From Glandiceps talaboti (lineage: Eukaryota; Hemichordata; Enteropneusta; Spengelidae), in assembly GCF_964340395.1 (NCBI RefSeq), contig NC_135550.1:33634176-33698175 (forward strand): a DNA stretch of 64,000 bases, read 5' to 3'. A model generated the notes under the pieces. It made no database searches and was not told where the DNA came from. It was given only the letters and a program-made list of their open reading frames with translations. Every line of letters begins with the position of its first letter. Within the stretch, counting starts at the first letter, position 1. Shown here in pieces: positions 32,725-44,700 of this stretch. The position numbers and the translations under genes were made by a program.

Positions 32725-35700
32725 CAACTTAAAGTCAAAAACCGATGAACCAATTTCCATGATATTTGGTGGGTCCATTACCTTGGGTGTCTAGTTGGGA
32801 AATTGTTCAAATGAAAATGATTGCATCAGAGATGTGCATTTTGCATTGAAATATGTCATTTGTTGTACTCCAAGATGCTTTCTGTGAGCCTGGAAATGAA
32901 AGTTTCATGTTTTATTGATGCAATGAAATCATTAAATCTTTTATGGTGTACTTCACATGTCATTGTCAATGGCGTAAAGATTAACATCTGTTTGAGGTTG
33001 CTTGGAAACCTGTTTTAGCGCAGCTGAATTAAATCTTAGACACTATGATTAAAACAGGTTCATTTAAATGCACAGTCCTTAGGCATTCCAAAAAACAGTT
33101 TGTACAAAGAATGAGAAGTCACACATTTTATGGGGAAAGTGTCATATCAAGACCTCTATGACCATACTGTGTTTGGCAGGTTAAATTTCCTGCATGATAC
33201 ATTGGTGGGTGTATTACCTTGGGTGTCTAGTTGGGAAATTGTTCAAATCAAAATGATCTTACCACCAGTGTGTGATTCAAAAAAATGTATGTGAATTGCC
33301 TAGCAACAAGACCACGTCCATAGAAACAGCCAATGTATATTGCGATGATAACAGGAATTGATAGACAAATGAATAAACATTCAAAAAATATATGCAAATA
33401 TGCCTAGCAACACGCCCACACCCATAGCACCAGCCCAAGTGATCACATATATTGCAAAGGTAACAACACGGATTTATAAACAAATGAATAAACATTCAAA
33501 AACTGTATGCAAATGTGCCTAGCAACAAAACCTTGACCATAGCAACATTCAAATAATCACGTATATTGCAAAGATAACAATAGGGATTCATAGACAGGCA
33601 AATGAACATTGAGAAAATGTATGCAAATATGTCTAGCAACATGACCACACCCATACCAACAGACAAATGATTATATGTATTACAAGGATAACAGCAGTGT
33701 TGCTAACTCAAGTGGATATTCATTCAGCAAATGACCACCTATACCTAGCATGACTGACCATGTGGCTAAACATTTTTAAAACTGTAGAGTACAGTTGTGC
33801 TACAACGCCATTGGCGCTATTTTTAACTCATATTGCCAGGTTTAAACTTTCTTTGTAGACATTGACCTTTGACCTAGACCTGGAACTTCAGGTTCAGGTA
33901 CTGAAATTCAGCAATTTCTTTCATTATCACAGACACTTTGTAGTATTTATTTGATGCTACAATTACTTTAAATCATGTCTCCATTCAGTCACATTAAAGG
34001 GGTGGGGGGGGGGGTCTATGTCTTCTATGAAGACTTGTTCTTATTACCTTAGCAACAGGATTAAGGTGCAGTGAACTACATGCTTTCAGTATACAGAAGA
34101 GTTGTGTGATAGTAGATGTAGCTCAACAAGAGCAGTGTTGATGGCTTCTGTTGGTTTTTATCAGAGAACCAGGTACCTTCTCAACAACCAAAACCAGTTC
34201 AAAGGCACTGAAACCTTTTGTTGGAGAAGCTGAAATTGTTATGTCTATTTAGGGCTCTTTGTTGATATTTTGCCAGAACAAAGTTTATTAGAACAATCAC
34301 AAATATTATTGTCTGTATGTCAAATCTGCAGTTTCATTGGACATTTTCCAAATTTAGTTTTTGCAAATATTTAAATGTTTATATAAAACAATATTTATCA
34401 AGCTTCACTGGCTGCCTGTCAAGGCAAGAGTTGATTTTAAAGTAATTTTACTAGTTTTTAAGGCTTTGAATGGTAACGGACCCTTGTATATCCAGGATTC
34501 GTTCACACGTACCAACAATTCTCGTTACAATTTACGTAACGACTGTAGTCAAAATCTTGTACCTCGATCATATAATACACTAAATGACAAAGTGCTTATC
34601 GTTTGTGGCCCAAAGCTATGGAACTCAATTCCTGGAGAACTAAAGCTGATCACTGATATTGAACTTTTTAAAGGTGAACTTAAAACATATCTGTTTAAAC
34701 AATATTATAAACTGTATTGATGTATTACCACGTGTCTTTTACTAAGTAGTCATTTTAGCCTTTTCGTAATTATTGTAAACAATTTGTTGTTTTTAGCTTT
34801 ATTATATTGTTTTACCATGCTTTTAAATCTATTTTATGTACAGCGCATTTGAATATTAATAAATAGAAAAAAAATAAACTTTAAACTTTAAACTTTAAAC
34901 AGTGTTTAATTTAAAAAAATCATACATAGAAATAATGTTATTTTATTGTATTTTATCTTTTATATCCCACAGCAACACATAAAGACCTGTGATATGGCTC
35001 CAGTGTCGTGTCCCAATGAATGTGGTAATGACAATATGAAAAGAGGAGAGGTAAGGCTGCTAGGTAAAGTAATAGTAAAAGGGTGTTTACAAGTATTTAA
35101 TTAAAATAAAAGGTGCTGTGAATATGATATTAGTTTTGTCAATTGAAGGCATACAATTACAAAAAGTAATGTTACTATATATCAGCATGAGATATTTTTT
35201 TAAGCACAACTCAACTAAGGTTCAGTAGTGCTATAGGCAAGGTCAAATGTGTGTGTGTATGTGTGTGTGTGTGTGTGTGGGTGGGTGCGTGTGCGTGTGC
35301 GTGCGTGTGTGCGTGCGTGCGAGTGTGCGTGTGTGTGAGAACCACTCAAAGTTAAAAACTCCCAGACCAATTGTCCTCATATTTGATGGGGACTTTACTT
35401 AGGGTGTGTAGATGAAATTTGGTTCATATGAAAGTGATCAGATCAGTGAAATATGTGTGTGAGGATGTTATTTTGAGGTCTATTTTAGAGGGGATTTACT
35501 TATCGTGATGACATTAGAAACCAGTACACTCAGTTACCAATTTTGCCAGATAGACAGGGAATTCAGTCGTTAGTTAACAAGACATGCAGTCACTTTGAAA
35601 ACAGTTTTAATGGAGTCGCCACATGAGTCAAGTTACAAGTGCAATTCTTCTGTCTTGAGAGAAACCATTTCATGTAGAGGTTGTACACAATTGAGTGATC

Positions 35701-38700
35701 AGTATGTTTATTTATTTTCAAAATTCATTTTCATAATTTTCATTTTCCAGTATCAAATGAATAACAAAATCCACCTTCAATTTGGCATTTATATTTTTTT
35801 AATCAAAACCCATACACCATGAAGCAGCCACCCTCCAAAATTATTTTTATTTGATAAAAAGATGTTTATGCAATCATTGATATGCATATTACTTGTGAGT
35901 TTTGATAAAAAAATAAAACTTCAAAACTATGTGGTAGATCTACATACTAAAAGGAATACCTTCTTTACAAAACAACAGCATGGATTTCAATGTCAGTTGT
36001 GCACAACTGTGTATGCTCTGTGTCTAAGGAAGGTGTATGGATATATCTTCATAACTAAGCACTTGCATTTAGTTTGCGCAACTTATTCGTCAGTTATTCG
36101 CCCCAGAAATTCCATACAGTATTGATTTGTGTTTGTTGTTAGTGAAATATTTTTTTTTGTGGGTCATTTTACATTTTGAATAATATTTTTGATGTTATGT
36201 AACCTTAGACAATGGAGGATTCTATGATGTAACTTTCAAGTATGTTATATTTATATTACAATAATTGTACAGTACCATTCACTTTCAAATGAATAGGATG
36301 TTGTCTTAAAAGGAGACATCAAACTTCTGCAAGTACATGGAAGTTTTTTCAGATGCATATGCCAGGATTGATACACAGATCTAGGCTTGATTCAGATTTT
36401 TGAACATGTTCATAAACTTAATAAACTAATATCTGTAGCATAAATATAAGCAATTACTATTCTAATTACTTTTATTATATCAATATAAAATTAAATTGAA
36501 TTGCACTAATACTTTATACATATACATGTAATAATACCCGGCTTTATCAGTGTAGAACATTTCTACTAAATATTTGAGTGAACTTGGCATATTAAATGTG
36601 AAATTTGTTTTTCTTGTACCTTCTCAGCTTGAACATCATCTACAAAAATGTCCCTTACAACAGGATGTTTGTAGTTTCAGTGAATATGGATGTGAATTTA
36701 GGGTAAGTTGAGGAGGCTGACATAAGATGCAAAAATGGCAAAAAGAATTCTTGATTTGGTATTTTTGAATAATTGTTTATTATATCTACCCCATTTTTTG
36801 GCTTGTTCAACAGAAATTTGGAAGCAATTTCATAGAAAGTTGCCGCCTTAATTTCAATTTTCAAAATATCTTAAATAAACATATGTAAAAAGTTGACAGA
36901 TATAGAAGGAAAGTTCTTAGGACAGCTTTGATGTGTCTTTTAATTTAAAGTATGTATGTATGTACCAGGATAATGTGGTTTAATGAATCATAATGTCCAA
37001 CTGAGTAATTCTTCAATAATCAAACAATTGCAAATTGAAAGCAGTAGGTTTTCCCGATTACATAGTGGTGGTTAGATGATAGAAAGTTTTGGATCTTGTT
37101 TACCATCTCTTTCCCAACAAACTGCCATCGTCTCTAAAGTAAAGTAAAGGTATGAGGTACTTGTACTTCCAATGTATTGTCTTTCTTTTCTGCTGGACAT
37201 CAGCATACTTTATGTCAGTGTGCCACAGTAGCTGTAACTTTGCAGTTGTTTTATCATTTTTCTTTCATATGACAACTTTTTCATTCCTCTATGTGTTATG
37301 TAATCTCATGCCCAATGATCAAGTTCCACTCAGAAAATCTCTGCTTTTAATGTTATTGTATCACAAAATAAATTATCAAGTTTTTACGTAGACTTTAAAT
37401 TTTAAAACAGAAATCGCACATATTTGAGTCTGAGATGGAGTGTCGGGAAGTATTCATCGGTGTCATTGTTTTGTTTCGTGCAATAGCATTTACCTTCCTA
37501 TGCTGATAGGTGGCTCACTTCTCATAGCATAAATAGGCTAAAGTATTCATCGGTGTCATTCCGTTGTTTCTAACAATAGCATTTACCTTCCTATGCTGAT
37601 AGGTGGCGCACTTCTCATAGCATAAATAGGCTAAATTTAAGCCTATACATCGATACCTTTCTTCATGCTGTGTCGACAACAGCACTAACACTGTTGTTGA
37701 GCATACTTCAGTATGTCAGACACTAAAAAGTCAAAGATGAAGTCTAGCAAGTCAGTCTTCTGCAACTGTAACTCGGCTGGGAGACCAGTGCAAGTCTTCT
37801 AACAGTTCTGGTATTGTCGATTTCCAAATGAGTAATACAGCCAACAGAATCTCAGTTAGCAGCATGCTGGACAATTATACAACTGACAGTCAATTGGCTC
37901 AGTTCTTCTCGCAAACACAGTTGGTCTCGCAGCTATGAGGTGTGCCGAATACTGTCATTCAGCCCACACCTGTATTTGCAGTGTGCCCTCTCAGCCAATT
38001 TGACGCACACAATTTCATTGCCTAGGATTTATTCCAAACATTTGAAAATCCCAGCTTGTACCAACACAAGTTCTAACTCACTTGGGCAGAACTTACAACA
38101 CAACTTTCATGACAGTATAGCTGCCACAAGAAGAACTTCAGACCATTGTAAACTTTGGAAGCCAACTGCTAAGCAGGGGAAATGTATTTCTAAGACAACT
38201 TGCAAGAATGTTAGGTTTGATTTCCTAAAGATCAATGTCAATTGCAGCCAGCGACTACAGACACCTACAGAGACAGTTAATTCACAACCTAGTGCATCAT
38301 GGGAAGGTCAGGTCAGTCTATCTCAAACTGCCAAAACAGACCTCATATGGTGGATTCAACAGGCACCAGGGTACAACGGCAGGCCTCTACACTCTCCACA
38401 ACCAGACTTGATTATTCAGTCAGATACCTCTCTACAGGATGGGGAGCAGTGAGTGGCCAGGAAACTGCACAAGGTAGGTGGTCAATAAAAGAAAAAGCCC
38501 TGCATTTCAATGTACTAGAACTGAAAGCAGCATTCTTAGCCATCCAATCGTTTGTTTAAGATCACAGAGGCTTGGTAATCAAGCTCCAGCTAGACTATAC
38601 GTCCGGGGTAGCATATCATCTGAACATCTCCCTCTCAGTGGAACACTTACCAGGAATTGCCAACCTGTTAGCAGACCATCAGTCCAGAAGTTTTCTAGAC

Positions 38701-41700
38701 AACCATGATTATCAGCTAAACCCTGTAATTTTCAGACAAATATTCCACAAGTGTTACTGGCCAGAAATCGACCTGTTTGCCAGTCGTAATTCAACTCAAC
38801 TGTGCCTCAGTACATTTCTTGGAAAATGGCTCCACAAGAAACAGCAATCAATGTTTTCTCCATAGCTTGGGAAATGAAAAGCTGTTCATGTTCCTTTTTC
38901 ATCTCAAGAAGGAAGTCACGGACAAGACAAGGACACTGTTAATTACTCCAGTGTGGAAAAACATCACCCTGGTACCCATTTCTTCTCCAACTTTCATGCC
39001 AGAATCCAGTATTGCTTCCAACTCGGTGCAATCTGTTGATAGAACTGCACACATGGGCAAGCCACCCAAGTTCGATCTAAACCCTCTAGCCATGTGGCAG
39101 CTGTCAGGACATTGTACAGAGAGCAGGGACTTTCGCAACAGGCTACATACATTCTCATTAGAGTGTGTCCCAGATCATCCAAGTTGTATGACTGCAAGTG
39201 GGATAGATTTGTTAGCTGGTGTCTACGATGGAATTCAGATCCACTTTCATGCCATGTAGAGGAATTTATAAATTTCATACAGAACTGTTCACAGTACACA
39301 AGCTGGCATACAGTACAGTTAATGGTTACAGGTCTGCCATTTTGTCGGTGCATCTAAAGGTTAGTAATGAATCACTCTTTAGTGTCAAGCCTCTTTAAGG
39401 GCTTTTTCAGGGTGCGTCCACCATTGCCACATTATCCTACTACATGGAACGTTACTGTTGTTTTCAAGTTTTTGCATCCCTGTTCTTGCCTGAACATGAT
39501 AAAGTAATGAATTTACACTAAAGACTGCAATGCTAGTCACATAGACTTCCTCAGATAGAGACAAACTCTGAGTTATTTCATTAAGTTTTGCAGTCTCACG
39601 AGAGATGAGTGTATTATACCAAATTTAACGAAGACATCTTCAGTTGCCAAGCCTTCATGAGTAGTGAAATGCCCTAGATTTGAAGTAAAAACTTTGGATG
39701 TGAAATATTATGTTGATAACCTAAATGAATTATATAAAAAAATGGCGTAACAAAGTTACAAACTTAATCAGACAACTGAAACGCAACTTTTACAATAGTA
39801 TGTTAGAAAAAACTATTATAAATCTTGACTTCTGGAAATATTTTAAACACCTTGTTCCTCAAACTAAAACTTATCACCAATGGTGGATGTAAAATATTTT
39901 AATCACCTTTTTCCTCAAACTAAAACTCCCAACCCAACTTTTATCACAATGGTGGTTATGAAATACCTGATAACAAAGAAATTGCCAATGCTTTCAACAA
40001 TTTCTTTGTAAATGTCACTTCTGAGATTATCAAACTGAATAGTAATATATTCAGCAATTCTGGTAAACTAATACCACCTTTAAATGAATTGGGTGTATGT
40101 ATATGTATGCTGATGATACAGCAGCACAGGTAATAAGTCCTGACACACAACTTATTGAGACCAATTTGAATAATGTCATGAATTCTATTGTGAATTGGTG
40201 TGATGTCAACAAAATGTGTATAAATTCCCAAAAGACCAAAGTTATGCTCATTTGATCTTCACAGAGAAAGTTAAGACAAGGTAAAGGCATTAAAATTATG
40301 TGTGGACATGACCAACTGAAATGCATGTCACAAGATACACTATTGGGCATAACCATTGATGACCTCCTTAATTGGGAAAAACAGATTAGCTCTTTGACTA
40401 GGAAGGTATCTTTTAAGCTTTTAAGCTTTTTTCAAACGGATAAAACCATTTTTAACGATGAAAAGTAGATTGACTTTTTATAATAGTTTTATCTTACCAC
40501 ATTTCGATTATTGTTCAACCGTATGGGGCAATTGCTCTACTGTTCTTTTAAATCGGATAGAAAGACCGCAAAAATATAGTGCAAGAACTCTGACAGACTC
40601 TGCTTATAATACACCGAGTGCACCTCTTTTAAATCATTTGAAGTGGCTTACTTTTAGCCAAAAAGTTGCTTATAATCAGTCAGTTTTAATGTATAAAGTA
40701 TTAAATAATTTAGCGCCAGACTATCTAAATATATTCAAACCTGTTGAGAGTGTACATAGTTATCGTACGAGATCAACATCTAGGAATGATTTGTACATAC
40801 CTAAACATTCTCCACAGATTTTTAAGAAAAGTTTTGTTTTTAATGGAGTTAAAATCTGGAATAGTCTCCTGAAGGACCTTAGAACATCAACTAGTTTGAA
40901 TTCTTTTAAAATGAAATGTAAATCTCACTTTTTAAATCAAATGTAATTTTTTTTCTGTTGTGCTACACTCGTGTGTCAGTCATTATTATTAATATTATTA
41001 TTTTATTTTACCCACTTAGTAATTTGTCATCATTTATTTTTTTGTATATGTTAATGTAAATAATGTAAATTTCCCTTACTCGACATTGTGTTAGAAGAGC
41101 CTTTGGCTCAACAAATTATCGAGTTTAAATAAAGTCAAACAAACAAACAAACAAAACAAACATAGTTTATATTGAGAGAACTATAAAAGTTAAGAGACTC
41201 TGTTGTTGCATCTGGAGGTAAGCTACAAGAAGTGGTGAGTTATTGTGTTATTGAAACTCTGTAGTTATATGTGTATTTATAGTTTATTATAAGTTCCAGA
41301 GAGCTCAACCCTTCTTGGTATACATTGTAATTGTAACCATAAGTTGGTTTATACTGCTCACATTGCACTCCTTAGATGGTGCTTCTAGCATATATTAACT
41401 TTTCATAGTTAATACCAAAATTGGCATTAATATGCATATTGAAAGCAGAGCTTACTTGTGTATCGCTGGAACCTCTCCTTGCTTCTCAGAAAGGTATTGA
41501 TGTTTAGGCCTATATTTAGCCTATTTATGCTATGAGAAGTGAGCCACCTACATTGTATCAGCATAGGAAGGTAAATGCTATTGAAAGAAACAATGAAATG
41601 ACACCCTTCGAATACTTTTAGTTTTTCATCCCAAAGGTAGGCAAAATTAAAGATTTTTGGTATTACTTTATCCTTTTTGTTGACATTTATGATACAGACT

Positions 41701-44700
41701 GAAAAAGAAACTCTAGATAGATGAATTGTATTGTAGTAACTTTGGTTGTCACTCAAAAATGGCTTTTAATTACAGCTACTATGTCTTCTGTGTCTCGACA
41801 GATATAATTACCCTTTATTGTGTTTGCATGAAAATGACAGTGTAGACTTTAATTCTGTTTACAGGGTACTTGCTTTAAGGTCCAGGATCATATGTCACAT
41901 TCAGCTGGGGAACATTTGATTATGGTGAAAAATAGCCATTCTAAACTGGAATTCAAGTATGCCCAACTGGAAAGACGTTATACAGAAATGGAGAATCAGA
42001 AGGGTATAGTTGAAAATAGATTCAAACAGCAATCAGAAGAACTTGATCAAACCAAACAGAAAGTTGCATATCTGGAAGAGAAAGTAACAAAGTTGGAGAC
42101 TCAAAGTAACAAATTAGATGAAAAAGTCAGAGACTCTCATGTAAGTACCTTTTTCCCCCCAAATTAATGATTAAGATTTGCATTTTTCATCATTTTGCCT
42201 TTTGCCAAATACAGCAGAGAGTATAGTTTTTTCTCCAAAGTTGAGAAATGTTTACTGTGTAAAGATGGTTTGAATGACTGAACATAACTACAGTTTATGC
42301 ATTGAAAAGACATAGATGCTTTGCTTACATAGAACATCTGAACTTGTATATTGATATGATTTGTAAGGTAAAGCTAATACAGTAAGACACCAGTAGAAGA
42401 AAAGAAGGTAGCAAATATAAGACTGAGGTACATAATTCACATGTTGGTATTGCATTTACCTATTTCTCTGTCTTTACTTCTCTAGAAAATTGTGGCTGTG
42501 CAGAATGATAAAATGATGAGAATGGAGCATGATATGACTAAGACAGCAAGGAAAGATGATATTGAGGAATGTAAGAAGCTACACTTGGCTGTGCAGGAAA
42601 CTTGTCGCAGAGTAGAACAGAGAGTTGAAAGATTGGAATATGAGCAACCAGCTGAAAGATCATCGAGTGGTGGTGCTCATACAGCTGATATTGGTAAGAT
42701 TTACTGTGATTTTATGGCTCATAGTGGCTACCCATGCTTTCTCAATATAAACCCCAAAGTCAAAATATAGTTGTATTCAAATTGCATAAACTGAATTGTG
42801 AAAGTTTGTAATCAGCATTTGTAATGACTTTATGAACAAATATTTTCCTATACTATTAACATTGCAATTTAGTTTTTTTTAACCAACTTTTTTAGTTCAA
42901 TCTAAAAGCTCTTCCTTACAATTATGCAATCTACTAAGCAAGCAGTAGATCATTGAGTACATTAATAGGAAAGTGATTTATACACCAGTTTTTTTTTTTA
43001 CTTCTTTGAGAAAACCAAATATGGATATTTCTTTGTCGGCAATTGCATGCTTTTATTCTTTGTGTATCACTATTTCAGAGGAGATCAGAAAAACACTGTC
43101 TCAGATTGGTACTCAATTAGGCATGCATGATGTAAGACTGGCAGAGCAAGATCTACGTTTCCAGGTTCTTGAAACAGCTTGCTATGATGGTGTGTTGATT
43201 TGGAAGATCAAAGACTTTGCCAGACGTAAACATGAAGCTGTGATTGGAAAGACTCTGTCTCTGTACAGTCAGCCATTCTATACCAGCAAATATGGATATA
43301 AGATGTGTGCCAGAGTCTATCTGAATGGTGATGGCATGGGTAAAGGAACCCACATGTCACTCTTCTTTGTAGTCATGAGGGGTGACTATGATCAACTGTT
43401 GACATGGCCTTATAGACAGAAGGTAAGTAGAGAGCAAATGATCACAGCACTGAAGATACTCTATCAGATAAAGATATATGTGTCTGAACATTTTTAGTCC
43501 AGAACGGGCACTGCCTGGAGGGGATTTATGCGTTGGGTTCCATCTGTGCATCCGTCCATGTGTCTGCGCATGCATTGACCCTCATATGGCATGCAAAAAC
43601 TGATTGCAACCAAACGTGGCGTAAAGGTAACATACTATGTGAGACATATACATGTCACTTTATATTTTTGGTCGAATCAAATATGGCCGGATGGCAGCCA
43701 TATTTGTTGTTTCCACAATATGCGTGATAACTTTGGGTGTATAATACATAGCGGCGATTCCCATTCAAGTGCCTACACCCATATTTTGAAATATGAGCTT
43801 TCTTTTAAGACCGTAACCTTTGACTTTGAAAGACTTCTTCAAGGTTAAATGGCCAAATTTGAGTTATATTGATAGCTTTTTGAATCAAACATTTCAAGTG
43901 ATGATGATGTATTAATCCTGTCATGGTTTATACTATATGAGGCATATACACGTCACTTAATTTCTTGACCTTCACCTGATATTGAAAAATGGTGGCTATG
44001 TTTGTGATAAACAAATTCATTTTGTCTGTTACCTCCAAAAGTTTGATGCATATGGACACTCTTCAAGTGCCTACCCCTCACATTATCAACGATGACCTGT
44101 CATTGACTTTTGATCTTGATAAACATTTTCAAGGTGAAATGACCAAAATTTTTCCTCCTATGTAACTAAAGAAGTTGAATAAACAAAGACTCCATTTAAA
44201 TGTTTATACCCCCAAAGGTCAGCTTTCTTTTCATATCTTGACATTTGCCTTTGATCTCCATATTCAAGGTCAAATAGCAAATTGGTCAATAAATTATGAA
44301 GCCTTGTATCTAGAGACACCATTCATATTTGCACAATAACTGTGACTTTGTCTTGAAATGAAGGCCTGTTATATTTGAACATTGATAGTAAATAGAAGGT
44401 ACATTTATGGACCTCATGAAAGAAAATTGCTACTTGTTTAGATTTGAGAAGTTCAATAAATGTGGCCTTTTGATGAAATATCAAGCACCAATAACATATA
44501 CATACTTTCTTTTTTATTCAGGTAACGCTTGTCCTCATGGATCAAGACACGGGGCGCCGTAATTTGTCTGATACCTTCAGACCAGACCCAACCAGCAGCA
44601 GCTTCAAAAGACCAACCTCTGACATGAACATTGCATCTGGTTGTCCACTGTTTGTGTCACAGTCTGTACTGGAAACACCAACATATGTAAAAAATGATAC

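Larger units (their letters stand above)
31467..34972 (+). other. TRAF gene 1 intron 2 (3.5 kb), repeat-rich
   Basis: It holds a SINE (31853-32201), a full-length 'TAGCACAACTG' element (32538-33818) and a LINE 3' fragment (34355-34900), all on the + strand. The remaining stretches show nothing recognisable. Confidence 0.8.
37449..41622 (+). mobile_element. DIRS1-like tyrosine-recombinase retrotransposon, degenerate
   Basis: The left end holds two tandem 93-bp units (37449-37541, 37542-37634), each 'agtattcatcggtgtcatt' to 'gcataaataggctaaa'. The inverse of one unit plus adjoining sequence ('aaaggtattgatgtttaggc' inward) forms the right end at 41491-41620. Inverted ends are the DIRS1 plan. 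A Gag start (MSDTKKSKMKSSK, 37712), an RT-connection/RNase H segment and tyrosine-recombinase remnants lie between. The RT palm is missing and frames are broken. Confidence 0.8.
36703..41864 (+). other. TRAF gene 1 intron 4 (5.2 kb), occupied by a DIRS1-like element
   Basis: The middle is a DIRS1-like retrotransposon (37449-41622) that was itself hit by a LINE (about 39720-41160). The rest shows nothing coding. Confidence 0.8.

Noticed and set aside
32424-32778. Thr-His and Cys-Val repeat frames
   Set aside because: Translation of TG/CA and TCTG arrays.
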